NCBI GenBank assembly: GCA_027306695.1
Contig: DAHUZH010000011.1
Span: 1-47,943, forward strand
Source: Acidobacteriaceae bacterium
GTDB taxonomy: Bacteria; Acidobacteriota; Terriglobia; Terriglobales; Acidobacteriaceae
Direction: 5' to 3'
DNA: 47,943 bases
Part shown: in pieces, positions 1 to 9,962 of the stretch
Position numbering within the stretch: position 1 is the stretch's first letter
Layout of the letters: the number at the start of each line of letters is the position of its first letter
Position numbers and translations under genes: made by a program
Notes under the pieces: generated by a model
Seen by the model: only the letters and a program-made list of their open reading frames with translations
Told to the model about the DNA's origin: nothing
Databases searched by the model: none

Positions 1-2416
1 CCTCTGTGCTGGCGGCAGCCTGCGTCTGGGTCGGTGCCTGGGTGACGGCCGCAGCCAGTGCAGCGGACCCAGTCGCAGCCGCAGGTGTGCTGTTCGTAGC
101 TTTGACGTAGATGTTACGCAGCGCCTCCGGGTCGAGCTGGAACTGCTGCGCAACTTCCAATACGACGTGATATTGGTTCAGCGGAGTATAGATCGTCGAA
201 ACCTGCCGCTGACCGAACGCATCGTACAGTGTGTTGTCGATCGTCTGTGTCGAAATACCCAGTCGCGAGGCAGTGTCCCGATCGATCACCAGTTCCGTTT
301 CCAGGCCCTGGTCCTGCGAGTCCGTGGACACATCGCGCAGTTCGGGCAAATTTCTTAAAAGTCCCTGGAGCCGTGGCGCCCACGTCTGCAATTCCGACAG
401 GCTCTGGTCGGACAGCGTGTATTGGTATTGAGCGTCGCTGATGCGTCCACCCACACTGATGTCCTGGGATGCCTGCATGAACAAATTAGCGCCGGGAATA
501 GTCAGCAGCTTGGGGCGCAGGCGATCGATAATTTGGTCTGCGGAGGCATGGCGCTCGTTCTCCTGCTTCAAGGTGACGAACATGCGGCCCGTGTTGACCG
601 TGTTGCCCGTGCCTCCAATGAAACTGATGACGCTGTCGACCGCGGGGTCCTTCATGACGATGGCCGTGAACTGCCGCTGTTTGATCCGCATCGCTTCAAA
701 AGAAATGTCCTGATCTGCCCGGATAGATCCGGCGATGCGGCCCGTGTCCTGCTGCGGGAAAAATCCCTTCGGAATAAAAATGAACAGATACACGTTCACC
801 ACGAAGGTCAGCAGCGTAACTACCAGCATGAGTCCCTGATGATCCAGGACCCAGTGCAGTCCGTGCCGGTAGATGGAAAGCGATTTTTCAAATATCCACT
901 CGCAGCCCCGATACAACCGACCGTGTTTTCTGGCATGCTGATCGCGCAAAAAGTAAGCGCTCATCATCGGTGTCGTGGTCAGAGAAACGACCAGCGAAAC
1001 GCAGATGGCGAGACTCAGCGTAACTGCAAATTCGCGGAACAACCGGCCAACGATTCCGCCCATCAAGAGAATTGGAATAAAGACCGCGACCAGTGAAAGG
1101 CTCATGGAAATTACCGTGAACCCGATCTCCCGCGAGCCGCGCATGGCCGCATCGAACGAACTGTAACCTTCTTCCCGATAGCGAGATATGTTTTCGATGA
1201 CGACGATCGCGTCGTCCACGACGAAGCCAGTCGAAATGGTCAGCGCCATCAGCGACAGATTGTCCAGCGTGTACCCCAGCAGAAACATCAGGCCGAAAGT
1301 TCCCAACAGCGAAAGCGGAACAGAGATGCTCGGAATCAGCGTCGCCATAGGGTCGCGCAGGAAGAAAAAGACAACCAGCACAACCAGCATCACGGAGATG
1401 ACGAGGGTCAGTTCGACATCGCTCACCGCCGCGCGGATAGTCAGCGTGCGGTCCAATATAGTGGAAAGCTTGATGCTTGGCGGCAGCGATGCGGCCAACT
1501 GCGGCATGTCCTGCTTGATCTGATCGACGGTATGAATAATGTTCGCGCCCGGGGCCTTGAAGATGATCACGAGGACAGCGGGCTTGCCGTTGGCAAGGCC
1601 GGAGGTATAAATATTTTCGACCGAATCGACAACATCGCCAATGTCCTGGAGCCGGACTGGCCTGCCATTGCTATACGCAATAATCAATGGCTTGTACGCG
1701 GTAGCGCCAAACATCTGGTCCGTATCCTGGACGATCATTTGCCGGGTCTTGTCGTTCAGCGAACCCTTCGGAATGTTCACGTTTACCGTGCCCATGGAGG
1801 TCCGTACAGCTTCCAGGCCAATTCCGTACGAACTCAACACGGTTGGGTTCGCTTCAATGCGAACGGCGGGGTTCGAGCTGCCACCGACGTACACCTGCCC
1901 GACGCCGTTGATCTGCGCCAATTTCTGCGCCAGGATGGAACTGGCATAGTCATACATCTTGGGCTTCGTGATCAGGTCGGATGTCAGAGCGAGAATATAA
2001 ATTGGAGCATCTGCCGGATTGAACTTGTTATAGGTCGGATTGCCCGGCAGGTTGCTCGGCAACTGCCCGCGCGCCGCATTGATCGCAGCCTGCACATCGC
2101 GCGCGGCCGCATCGATGTCCCGGTTCAGATCGAATTGCAGAACAACCGATGTTCCGCCCAGGGTGCTGACGGAAGTCATCTGCGTGACTCCGGCGATGCG
2201 TCCGAACTCGCGTTCCAGCGGTGTGGCGACTGCCGAAGCCATTACTTCAGGGCTGGCTCCGGGCAGGGACGCCTGCACGCCAATCGTTGGAAATTCCACC
2301 TCCGGCATGGGCGCCACCGGCAGCAGCATATAGGCCAATACTCCGGCGAGCATCAGCGCGAGCGTGAGCAGTGAGGTGCCGACCGGGCGGCGAATGAATG
2401 GCGCGGACAGATGCAT
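1..2416 (-). CDS. mdtC: RND multidrug efflux permease, MdtC-like (partial, C-terminus beyond left edge)
   Basis: This is the inner-membrane, proton-driven pump subunit of a tripartite efflux system. The reading frame stays open from an ATG at 2416 to the window edge, about 805 residues of an expected 1030 or so. Visible RND hallmarks are the N-terminal FIRRPVGTSLL segment leading into the first membrane helix, the VDDAIV pair of aspartates used for proton relay in helix 4, and the PKGFFPQQDTG segment at the second half of the repeat. The start lies 2 bases after the stop of the preceding permease, so the two are translationally coupled. It is a clear paralogue of that neighbour, for example in the shared [12 protein letters not shown] segment. 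Just before the edge, after YVKA, it carries an Ala/Thr/Gln-rich stretch that the neighbour lacks. The helix-10 lysine and any downstream outer-membrane factor lie outside the window. Confidence 0.93.
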   Translation of the reverse strand, partial: MHLSAPFIRRPVGTSLLTLALMLAGVLAYMLLPVAPMPEVEFPTIGVQASLPGASPEVMASAVATPLEREFGRIAGVTQMTSVSTLGGTSVVLQFDLNRDIDAAARDVQAAINAARGQLPSNLPGNPTYNKFNPADAPIYILALTSDLITKPKMYDYASSILAQKLAQINGVGQVYVGGSSNPAVRIEANPTVLSSYGIGLEAVRTSMGTVNVNIPKGSLNDKTRQMIVQDTDQMFGATAYKPLIIAYSNGRPVRLQDIGDVVDSVENIYTSGLANGKPAVLVIIFKAPGANIIHTVDQIKQDMPQLAASLPPSIKLSTILDRTLTIRAAVSDVELTLVISVMLVVLVVFFFLRDPMATLIPSISVPLSLLGTFGLMFLLGYTLDNLSLMALTISTGFVVDDAIVVIENISRYREEGYSSFDAAMRGSREIGFTVISMSLSLVAVFIPILLMGGIVGRLFREFAVTLSLAICVSLVVSLTTTPMMSAYFLRDQHARKHGRLYRGCEWIFEKSLSIYRHGLHWVLDHQGLMLVVTLLTFVVNVYLFIFIPKGFFPQQDTGRIAGSIRADQDISFEAMRIKQRQFTAIVMKDPAVDSVISFIGGTGNTVNTGRMFVTLKQENERHASADQIIDRLRPKLLTIPGANLFMQASQDISVGGRISDAQYQYTLSDQSLSELQTWAPRLQGLLRNLPELRDVSTDSQDQGLETELVIDRDTASRLGISTQTIDNTLYDAFGQRQVSTIYTPLNQYHVVLEVAQQFQLDPEALRNIYVKATNSTPAAATGSAALAAAVTQAPTQTQAAASTE

Positions 2417-2418
2417 GT

Positions 2419-5400
2419 TTAATCGCCCGAAACCGTTTCGTGCTGGAGCGTGTACGCCGGTTGTTCTTTACGAAAACGCTTTGCCAGTCTTTCAAAGAAC
2501 AGATACACGACGGGAGTGGTGTAGAGCGTCAACACCTGGGAAACAATCAGGCCGCCTACGATGGTCACACCCAGCGGACGGCGCAGTTCCGCGCCGGTCC
2601 CGGTCCCCAGCGCCAGCGGCAGGCCGCCCAGCAGCGCCGCCATGGTCGTCATCATGATGGGCCGAAAACGCAGCAGGCACGCCTGATATATCGCTTCTTC
2701 CGGAGACTTGCCCTCATTCCGCTCCGCGTCCAGAGCAAAGTCGATCATCATAATGGCGTTCTTCTTCACAATACCGATCAACAGAATGATTCCGATCAGC
2801 GCAATGATGCTGAACTCCTCATGGAAAATCATTAATGCCAGAATGGCCCCCACGCCCGCCGAGGGCAAAGTCGAGAGGATCGTAAGTGGATGGATGTAGC
2901 TTTCATACAGCACGCCCAGCACGATATAGACGGTGATCAGCGCAGCCAGGATCAGCAGCGGCTCATTGGCCAGCGCTTTGCGGAACGCCTCGGCTGTCCC
3001 CTGGAAATTGGCGGCCATGGAAGCGGGCATTCCCAGGTCTTTCTTCACTTGCTCAATCGCGTCGACGGCCTGTCCGAGAGAAGCGCCCGGCGCCAGATTG
3101 AAGGAAAGCGTCACCGCTGGAAATTGGCCTTGATGGTTGATCGAGAGTGGGGTGCGCACTTCCTCGGAACGGACCAGTTCCGTCAGTGGGACCTGCTGGC
3201 CGGTCGCGGACTTTACGTACAGGTCCGACAGGTCGGTTGGATTGCGCTGATAATTCGGCGCAACTTCCAGCACCACATGGTATTGGTTAAGCTGCGTGAA
3301 GATTGTGGAAACCTGCCGCTGACCGAAGGCATCGTAAAGCGTGTTGTCGATGTCGGACGGATCGATGCCAAGCCGCGAGGCCGTGTCGCGATCGATCACC
3401 AGCTCGACAGCCAGTCCGTCGTTGAGCTGGTCCGACGCTACATCGCGCAGTTCCGGCAGCGTCTGGAGCCGTTGCAGCATGCGCGGCGTCCAATACTCCA
3501 GCTCAGTGGCGTTCGCATCTTCCAGCGTGTATTGGAACTCGGTGCGGCTTACGCGGTCTTCCACAGTCAAATCCTGCAGCGGCTGCATGAACAACTGAAT
3601 GCCCTGTACTTTATCGACCTGGGGTTGCAACCGGCGGATGATCTCGGAGGCGGAAGCGGCGCGGTCCTCGCGTGGTTTCAGGTTGATCTGGAGACGTCCG
3701 CTATTCAGCGTCATGTTCGTGCCATCGACACCAATGAACGATGTCAGGCTGGCGACGTCTGGGTCTTTCAAGACGACCTGGGCCAGTTGGCGCTGCAGGT
3801 TCGACATGGCCTGAAATGAGACCGTCTGCGGCGCCTGCGAAATGCCTAAAATCAGTCCGGTGTCCTGCACTGGGAAAAATCCCTTGGGAACGATGTAGAA
3901 GAGAAACCCCGTAAGAATCAGTGTCGCCAGCGTGACCAGCAAGGTCGCCGTCTGGCGGTCCAATACCCAGCGGAGAGTCTGGCCATACTTGGCGATGACC
4001 CAGGTATAGAAGCGCTCGGAGCTGTGATACAGACGTCCCTGCTCGCTCTCCGGCGTGTGCTGCAGCAGGCGCGCGCACATCATTGGCGTCAAGGTCAGCG
4101 AGACAAACGCGGAGACCAAAATCGTGACGGCGAGCGTGACGGCAAATTCGCGGAATAGCCTGCCGACGATGTCGCCCATGAACAGCAGCGGGATCAGCAC
4201 GGCAATCAGGGAGACCGTCAGGGAGACGATGGTGAAACCGATCTGCTTCGAGCCTTTCAGCGCCGCGTCCAATGGCGAGTCGCCCATTTCCAGATAGCGC
4301 GCAATGTTCTCGATCATCACGATGGCGTCGTCCACGACGAAGCCGGTCGAGATGGTCAGCGCCATCAGGGACAAATTATCCAGCGTGTACCCCAGCAGGT
4401 ACATCACCGCAAACGTACCCACAATCGAAAGCGGCACAGCGACGCTGGGAATAATCGTCGCTGCGATGTTTCTCAGGAAGAGAAAAATCACCATCACAAC
4501 CAGCGCGATGGTCAACATCAATTCAAACTGGACGTCTTTCACGGAAGCGCGGATCGTCTGCGTCCGGTCCGTCACAACCTTCAACTTGACCGAGTTCGGC
4601 AGGCTGGCCTGGAGTTGCGGCAGAATTTTTTGAATGCGATCGACCACCTGAATGATGTTCGCTCCGGGCTGCCGCTGAACGTTCAGAATCACCGCAGAGG
4701 AATCGTTCAGCCACGCTGCTTCCTGCGCGTTCTCCGTCCCATTTACGATGGAGGCGACGTCTTGCAGCCGGACTGGTGAACCGTTGCGATAGGCAATGAC
4801 GACGGGATCATATTGCCTTGCTAGGGTCAATTGGTCATTGTCGTTAATGGTGAAAGACTGGCGTCGTCCGTTCAGATTGCCTTTCGCCTGGTTCACATTG
4901 GTTGCCGCCAACGCCGTGCGAACATCTTCCAGGCTCAAGTCGTAGGAGGCCAGCGCGGTCGGGTTGGCCTGTACGCGCACCGCAGGTTTTTCTCCGCCAA
5001 CGATGGAAACCAGTCCCACGCCGGAAAGCTGCGAGATTTTCTGCGCCAGCGTTGTGTCCGCCAGATCCTCCACCTTTGACAACGGCATGGTGTCGGAGGT
5101 CAACGCCAGCGTCAGCACCGGGAAGTCCGCTGGGTTCACCTTGCTGTAGACCGGCGGATTGGGCAGGTCGGTCGGCAGATAAGTTCCAGCCGCGTTGATG
5201 GCGGCTTGCACTTCCTGCTCGGCGACGTCGATGTTTTCATCCAGATCGAATTGCAGAGTAATCAGGGACCCGCTGAACGAACTGATGGAGGTCATCTGGT
5301 TCAGTCCAGGCATTTCGCCGAATTGTTTTTCCAGCGGTGCAGTGACCGCCGACGCCATGACCATGGGGCTGGCGCCGGGATAAAACGTTGTGATCTGGAT

Positions 5401-5532
5401 GGTCGGGTAATCGACTTCCGGCAAAGCGGACACCGGCAGTTGCGTATACGCCACAATGCCGGCCAGCAGGATTGCGGCCATCATGAGAGACGTGGCCACC
5501 GGCCGCAGAATAAAAAGCCGGGAAGGACTCAC
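2419..5532 (-). CDS. mdtB: RND multidrug efflux permease, MdtB-like
   Basis: This is a full-length RND inner-membrane transporter of 1037 residues, the normal size for the AcrB/MdtB family. It starts [15 protein letters not shown], carries VDDAIV (proton-relay aspartates, helix 4) and [14 protein letters not shown] (the helix-10 lysine motif), and has the second-half segment [11 protein letters not shown]. The start is a GTG at 5532 that overlaps the stop of the membrane fusion gene in GTGA, which fixes the start and implies coupled translation. The order fusion protein, permease, permease matches E. coli mdtA-mdtB-mdtC, where the two permeases form a mixed trimer. By analogy, substrates could be bile salts, novobiocin-like drugs or plant phenolics; the substrate here is inference. 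It could also be annotated generically as an AcrB/MexF-family permease. Confidence 0.95.
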   Translation of the reverse strand: MSPSRLFILRPVATSLMMAAILLAGIVAYTQLPVSALPEVDYPTIQITTFYPGASPMVMASAVTAPLEKQFGEMPGLNQMTSISSFSGSLITLQFDLDENIDVAEQEVQAAINAAGTYLPTDLPNPPVYSKVNPADFPVLTLALTSDTMPLSKVEDLADTTLAQKISQLSGVGLVSIVGGEKPAVRVQANPTALASYDLSLEDVRTALAATNVNQAKGNLNGRRQSFTINDNDQLTLARQYDPVVIAYRNGSPVRLQDVASIVNGTENAQEAAWLNDSSAVILNVQRQPGANIIQVVDRIQKILPQLQASLPNSVKLKVVTDRTQTIRASVKDVQFELMLTIALVVMVIFLFLRNIAATIIPSVAVPLSIVGTFAVMYLLGYTLDNLSLMALTISTGFVVDDAIVMIENIARYLEMGDSPLDAALKGSKQIGFTIVSLTVSLIAVLIPLLFMGDIVGRLFREFAVTLAVTILVSAFVSLTLTPMMCARLLQHTPESEQGRLYHSSERFYTWVIAKYGQTLRWVLDRQTATLLVTLATLILTGFLFYIVPKGFFPVQDTGLILGISQAPQTVSFQAMSNLQRQLAQVVLKDPDVASLTSFIGVDGTNMTLNSGRLQINLKPREDRAASASEIIRRLQPQVDKVQGIQLFMQPLQDLTVEDRVSRTEFQYTLEDANATELEYWTPRMLQRLQTLPELRDVASDQLNDGLAVELVIDRDTASRLGIDPSDIDNTLYDAFGQRQVSTIFTQLNQYHVVLEVAPNYQRNPTDLSDLYVKSATGQQVPLTELVRSEEVRTPLSINHQGQFPAVTLSFNLAPGASLGQAVDAIEQVKKDLGMPASMAANFQGTAEAFRKALANEPLLILAALITVYIVLGVLYESYIHPLTILSTLPSAGVGAILALMIFHEEFSIIALIGIILLIGIVKKNAIMMIDFALDAERNEGKSPEEAIYQACLLRFRPIMMTTMAALLGGLPLALGTGTGAELRRPLGVTIVGGLIVSQVLTLYTTPVVYLFFERLAKRFRKEQPAYTLQHETVSGD

Positions 5533-6791
5533 AACGTGGTCCCTTGCGCGGCTTTCTTGTAAGCAGTCTGGTCGCTCTCCATGGTTACAAGCACGGGTGT
5601 GCCGGTACTTAGTTTCTCCGCCCCGTCGATGACGACTCCGTCTCCAGGCTTCACGCCGTTGTCGACAACCAGCGTTGAGCCTTCGGTCAGCGCGACATGG
5701 ACTGGCTGGGCTTTTGCCTTGTGGTCCGCGTCCACGAGGAAGACAAAGTCTCCATCCGGGCCATGCTGCAGCGCAGCGGCGGGCATCACAATGGCGTGGG
5801 GCAGGTGATTGATGATCAGGCGGACATTGACAAATTGATCGGGAAACAGCGTTTCGTTTTCGTTTGCAAATACAGCCTTGAACTTGGCCGTCCCTGTCGT
5901 CTGGTCGATCTCATTATCCACAGTCAGCAATTTTCCCGTCGCCAGGTGGTCCTTCGACGACCGGTCGTAGGCATCGACAGTCAGACCCTTCTCGCTCCGC
6001 ATTTTCGTCAAAACTTCCGGCAAATTGTCTTCCGGCAGAGAAAAGTCGACCGCAATGGGCCGCATCTGCGTGATGATCAGCATTCCCGTAGTGCTGGTCG
6101 CCTGCACGATGTTGCCAGGATCTACCAGTCGCAGTCCGACGCGCCCGTCGATGGGAGAGCGGATATAGCAATAGTTCAAATTCACCTGCGCTGTCTCAAT
6201 TGCGGCCTGGTCGGCTTCTACAGTCCCCAGATATTGCCCATAGAGCGCCTGCTCGGCGTCCAGTTGTTCCTTGGAATACACACCTTGCTGGTAGAGAGAT
6301 TTATAGCGCGCAAGCTCCAGCTTGTAATCGTCCAGTTGCGCCTGGTCCCGCACCAATTGCCCCTTGGCCTGGTCGAGCGCCGCCTTATAGGAGGAGGGGT
6401 CGATCAAGATCAGCAGATCGCCTTTGCGAACGTTCTGCCCTTCCTTGAAATTCACCTGCATGATCTGACCGGTCACACGCGAGTTCACTGTGACCGTGTA
6501 ATACGCTGTGACCGTTCCCAGGCCGTCCAGATAGACCGGAACATCTTTCTGTTCCACCAGCGAGGCCTCCACTGGTACTTGTTGGTTGCCGGCCAGGATC
6601 GCCTCTCGGGCCGCCGCTTGCTTTTCCTTTTCCTGGCGCGCCGTTGCGATTCGCCAGACCAGGAATCCCGCACCGACAAGAATCAGTAAGACAACAACTG
6701 TATGGAGCCAGCTACGCTTATGACTTTTCCGCTCGTACGCAGGGTCGTCGATGGATGGCGGAATAGGGCGGAGACTTTCGATTGTGGGCAT
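5529..6791 (-). CDS. mdtA: RND efflux membrane fusion (periplasmic adaptor) protein, MdtA-like
   Basis: This adaptor would bridge an inner-membrane RND pump and an outer-membrane channel. It has 420 residues (E. coli MdtA is about 415). Residues around 27-47 form one hydrophobic anchor ([17 protein letters not shown]) after a charged N-terminus. Next come a barrel-sandwich/lipoyl half ([20 protein letters not shown]), a charged, glutamine-rich region predicted to be a coiled-coil hairpin, the second lipoyl half ([13 protein letters not shown]), and C-terminal beta-barrel and membrane-proximal domains. It lacks the lipobox of AcrA-type adaptors and appears anchored by its N-terminal helix. It is the first gene of the efflux operon and overlaps the next gene by 4 bases. 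The upstream ribosome site is weak (AAGAG about 9 bases before the ATG). Confidence 0.94.
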   Translation of the reverse strand: MPTIESLRPIPPSIDDPAYERKSHKRSWLHTVVVLLILVGAGFLVWRIATARQEKEKQAAAREAILAGNQQVPVEASLVEQKDVPVYLDGLGTVTAYYTVTVNSRVTGQIMQVNFKEGQNVRKGDLLILIDPSSYKAALDQAKGQLVRDQAQLDDYKLELARYKSLYQQGVYSKEQLDAEQALYGQYLGTVEADQAAIETAQVNLNYCYIRSPIDGRVGLRLVDPGNIVQATSTTGMLIITQMRPIAVDFSLPEDNLPEVLTKMRSEKGLTVDAYDRSSKDHLATGKLLTVDNEIDQTTGTAKFKAVFANENETLFPDQFVNVRLIINHLPHAIVMPAAALQHGPDGDFVFLVDADHKAKAQPVHVALTEGSTLVVDNGVKPGDGVVIDGAEKLSTGTPVLVTMESDQTAYKKAAQGTTL

Positions 6792-7124
6792 AAGAACTCT
6801 TTTTAGAGTGTTGCTTGGCTTTCTCGGCGACGGATGCTGGTCTGCCGCTATATAGATACGCCATCAAGGCCGTTACTTTTAATGATAATGGGACGCGCGC
6901 GCAAGGCGAAAAGTTTCACGATCTGGCAGCAACTTACGAGTGCATCCACCTTCTTTTGATGCTATCCGACTCTGTAGGAATGCATAACTTTTGATAGAGC
7001 TTTTTTCCAGATGGCAGGGGTTTCTTTGCGAGGGTTCTCTGGAGCGAGATCGATCTTGTTGTAGGATCAAAGCAAATTTGACGCCCAAAGCGTCCTGCGC
7101 TGCAACTCAGCCGGGGTCAGCCTT
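6792..7124. other. Divergent intergenic region between efflux operon and polyprenyl cassette
   Basis: These 333 bases without a gene separate the leftward efflux operon from the rightward HAD-UbiA gene, so they should hold both promoters. An 8-base palindrome CTATATAG lies near 6850 and an AT-rich patch (TTTTAATGATAATG) near 6876-6890. I see no TetR- or MarR-type regulator gene, no convincing -35/-10 pair and no open frame that looks coding. Confidence 0.6.
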
Positions 7125-8612
7125 ATGCATGCAGATCGCCAAAAATCGATGGCAGTGGAAAGCGTAACCGGTCAGAAATCCGCTCACGCCGCCGAGCGAC
7201 TGCCATTATGTGTCGATCTGGATGGGACCCTGGTCAAATCCAACACGCTGGTGGACTCAGTTTGCATCCTGGCTCGTGTCCAGCCAGCGGTCTTGTTGCG
7301 TTTTCCCTTCTGGCTGGCCCATGGCAAGGCGGCGTTCAAACAAGAAGTGACTGCCCGCGCCCCGCTGGATGCAGCCCATCTGCCTTACAACGAATCTCTG
7401 ATTGTGTATTTGCGCGAGCAGGCCGCGGCCGGGCGGCGACTGTATCTGGCCACTGGCGCAGACCGCGAGCTGGCCCGCCGGGTGGCGCAGCATCTCGGCC
7501 TGTTTGACGAGGTGTTTGCCAGCGACGGCGCAACCAACCTGACTGGACCCAACAAGCTGCGCCTACTTGAATCTCGCTTTGGTAACGGCGGTTTTGCGTA
7601 TGTAGGCAACAGCCGGGCGGACCTTCCATTGCTGACAGCATCCAGCCAGGCGATGCTGGCGAACCCTGTGGCTGGGCTGCGAGGCCGGCTGCAATGGGGG
7701 AAAGTCTCTGTTTCCAAGCAGTTTCTGGATCGCGCGCCGTTGGGCCGCTCCCTGTGGCGTGCTTTGCGTGTCCACCAATGGGCGAAGAACACGCTGATTT
7801 TTCTGCCACTTTTACTGGCCCACGCCGTAGGCCTGGGCTCCCTGGCGCAGTCCGTGCTTGCCTTTTTCAGCTTCAGCCTGGTCGCTTCTAGCACGTATAT
7901 CGTGAATGACTTGCTGGACCTCACCTCGGACCGCAATCATGTCATTAAGAGCCGCCGTCCCTTTGCGGCAGGCGATCTGTCCGCCAGTGTGGGTGTCGTT
8001 CTGGCCGCTCTTTTATTTGCCGGAGGCGTTCTTCTTTCTCTTCCCATGGCGCACCGGTTTCTGCCCTGGCTGCTGACCTATTGCGGTGTGACGCTGGCGT
8101 ATTCGCTCTATTGCAAGCGCATCGTAATTGTTGATGTCATCATCCTCTCCGCGCTATACACGCTGCGGATTCTCGCCGGGGCCGCAGCCGCACAGGTCCC
8201 TATTTCGGACTGGATGGCTGGCTTTTCTATTTTCTTCTTTTTCAGCCTGGCGCTGGTCAAGCGCTTCAGCGAGTTGGAAAATCTGCGCGCGCGGGGAACG
8301 GCCCCCTCGAACGGGCGCGGCTACATGGTCCATGATATGGAGCAACTGCGCGCCTTCGGAACGGCCAGCGCCTTCGCTTCCATCGTCGTTTTTACCCTTT
8401 ACATCAATAATTCGGAGGTGCGCCAGCTTTATCACCACCCGCAGCGGCTCTGGCTGCTGACGCCGCTGTTGATCTGGTGGTTGAGCCGCGTCTGGCTGCG
8501 GGCCTCGCGCGGCCAGATGAACGAAGACCCTGTAATTTTCGCGCTCACCGACCGGGCCAGCTTGCTCGCCGGTGTTGTGATATTTCTGATTGCATTCTCC
8601 GCGTCTATGTAA
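7125..8612 (+). CDS. HAD phosphatase-UbiA prenyltransferase fusion (decaprenyl-phosphate phosphoribosyltransferase-like)
   Basis: This 495-residue protein joins two enzymes. Residues about 25-200 are a HAD phosphatase: CVDLDGT with nucleophile D31 and acid D33, and a late GNSRADLPLL motif. Residues about 205-495 are a UbiA integral-membrane prenyltransferase with RVHQWAKN and the aspartate motif N261-D-L-L-D-L-T-S-D269. A second conserved segment, YCKRIVIVDV, is followed by several membrane helices. Within UbiA this fits the subgroup of mycobacterial Rv3806c, which transfers phosphoribose from PRPP to decaprenyl phosphate, better than quinone or haem enzymes. I infer that the HAD half removes the 5'-phosphate, a step done by a separate protein in mycobacteria. 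The next two genes encode the epimerase pair of the same pathway. An alternative in-frame ATG lies at 7149. Confidence 0.85.
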   Translation: MHADRQKSMAVESVTGQKSAHAAERLPLCVDLDGTLVKSNTLVDSVCILARVQPAVLLRFPFWLAHGKAAFKQEVTARAPLDAAHLPYNESLIVYLREQAAAGRRLYLATGADRELARRVAQHLGLFDEVFASDGATNLTGPNKLRLLESRFGNGGFAYVGNSRADLPLLTASSQAMLANPVAGLRGRLQWGKVSVSKQFLDRAPLGRSLWRALRVHQWAKNTLIFLPLLLAHAVGLGSLAQSVLAFFSFSLVASSTYIVNDLLDLTSDRNHVIKSRRPFAAGDLSASVGVVLAALLFAGGVLLSLPMAHRFLPWLLTYCGVTLAYSLYCKRIVIVDVIILSALYTLRILAGAAAAQVPISDWMAGFSIFFFFSLALVKRFSELENLRARGTAPSNGRGYMVHDMEQLRAFGTASAFASIVVFTLYINNSEVRQLYHHPQRLWLLTPLLIWWLSRVWLRASRGQMNEDPVIFALTDRASLLAGVVIFLIAFSASM

Positions 8613-8636
8613 ACAAAAGCGATATAACTAGAGGCT

Positions 8637-9962
8637 ATGGCCGCCAAATCCAAACAGCCCGTCTTTGAGTCCTGGGGTCGATATCCCAAGGTGGACTGTC
8701 GCGTCGAACCCCTCTTCTGGACGGATGAGTTTCCTCGCGGCACACGGCTCCCTCCCGCAGTGCTGCCGGTAGGCATGGGGCGCAGCTATGGCGATGTCTG
8801 CCTGCTCGAAGGCGGGACGCTTCTCTCCACGCGCGGGCTGGATCGTTTCCTCAACTTTGAACCCTCGACCGGCCTGCTGCGTTGTGAAAGTGGTGTCACG
8901 CTGGCGCAGATTCTTCAGTTCGCTGTGCCACAGGGGTGGTTTCTGCCCGTCTCTCCGGGCACAAAACATATCAGCGTCGGCGGCGCAATCGCCAACGACA
9001 TTCATGGCAAGAACCATCATGTCGCCGGCTCCTTCGGCAGCCATGTTCCATCGTTTGAGCTGGTGCGCTCCGACGGTACGCGGATGGTCTGTTCTGCCCA
9101 GAAAAATGTCGAAATGTACAGCGCGACCATCGGTGGCATGGGCCTGACTGGACTCATCACCTGGGCCGAGGTGCAGCTTCGCCCCATTGCGTCGCGCAAA
9201 ATTCGTTATGAAGGCGTCAAGTTCAGCGGCATCGATGAATTTCTATCGCTTTCCAGCGGCAGCAACCATGTCGAATACACCATGGCCTGGATCGACTGCA
9301 TCTCACGAGGCCGCAACTTTGCCCGTGGCATTTACATGCAGGGAGACCATTCGGAGGTCATCGAGCCGAAAAAGGTCTCGCGTGAACCGCGCCTGTCCGT
9401 GCCCTTCGATTTTCCCGGCTGGGTGCTGAACCGCACCTCGATGCGCATCTTCAACGAACTGTATTACCGGAAACAGCTTCGCCGCCACGTCACTCGCCTG
9501 GTCGACTACGAGCCATTTTTTTATCCGCTCGACAGCATACTGCACTGGAACCGCATCTACGGAAAGCGCGGCTTTCTGCAATTCCAGTGTGTGATTCCCT
9601 GGCGCTATGGCCGCGATGGAATCCTCGCGATTTTACAAACGGTCGCCGATGCCGGTCTGGCCTCCTTCCTCGCCGTGTTGAAGGTCATGGGCGATTGTCC
9701 ATCTCCGGGGCTGATGTCATTTCCCCAGCCGGGAATCACTCTGGCGTTGGACATTGCGATTCATCCCGGCACGACCTTTCCCCTGTTTGAGCGGCTGGCG
9801 GAGATGACGCGCGAGCTAGGCGGCCGGCTCTATCCGGCCAAGGATGCGCGCATGACAGGCCCGCAATTCCGCTCGTTCTATCCACAATGGCGGCAGTTTG
9901 CCGAGTACCGCGATCCTGCCTTTACTTCGTCGTTCTGGGAACGGGTGACAGCCGATGCTTAA
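8637..9962 (+). CDS. dprE1: DprE1-like FAD-dependent decaprenylphosphoryl-ribose 2'-oxidase
   Basis: This flavoprotein is predicted to oxidise the 2'-hydroxyl of polyprenyl-phosphoryl-ribofuranose to a keto intermediate, the first half of ribose-to-arabinose epimerisation. Its 441 residues contain the FAD-binding GMGRSYGD motif (47-53 region), PVSPGTKHISVGGAIAND and HGKNHH. H123 and K125 align with H132 and K134 of M. tuberculosis DprE1, as remembered. The C-terminus has GGRLYPAKDAR, with K402 matching the active-site Lys418. The position of Cys387, the target of benzothiazinone inhibitors, is alanine here (A370). It follows the HAD-UbiA gene by 24 bases, preceded by a short AGAGG, and overlaps the SDR gene by 8 bases, as expected for a pathway operon. 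Other FAD-binding-4 oxidases are less likely given the HGKNHH stretch. Confidence 0.88.
   Translation: MAAKSKQPVFESWGRYPKVDCRVEPLFWTDEFPRGTRLPPAVLPVGMGRSYGDVCLLEGGTLLSTRGLDRFLNFEPSTGLLRCESGVTLAQILQFAVPQGWFLPVSPGTKHISVGGAIANDIHGKNHHVAGSFGSHVPSFELVRSDGTRMVCSAQKNVEMYSATIGGMGLTGLITWAEVQLRPIASRKIRYEGVKFSGIDEFLSLSSGSNHVEYTMAWIDCISRGRNFARGIYMQGDHSEVIEPKKVSREPRLSVPFDFPGWVLNRTSMRIFNELYYRKQLRRHVTRLVDYEPFFYPLDSILHWNRIYGKRGFLQFQCVIPWRYGRDGILAILQTVADAGLASFLAVLKVMGDCPSPGLMSFPQPGITLALDIAIHPGTTFPLFERLAEMTRELGGRLYPAKDARMTGPQFRSFYPQWRQFAEYRDPAFTSSFWERVTADA

Noticed and set aside
422..3819. Plus-strand open frames inside the RND permease genes (for example 422-1096 and 2890-3819)
   Set aside because: Both RND reading frames on the minus strand are continuous and carry all family motifs; the plus-strand products have no recognisable features.
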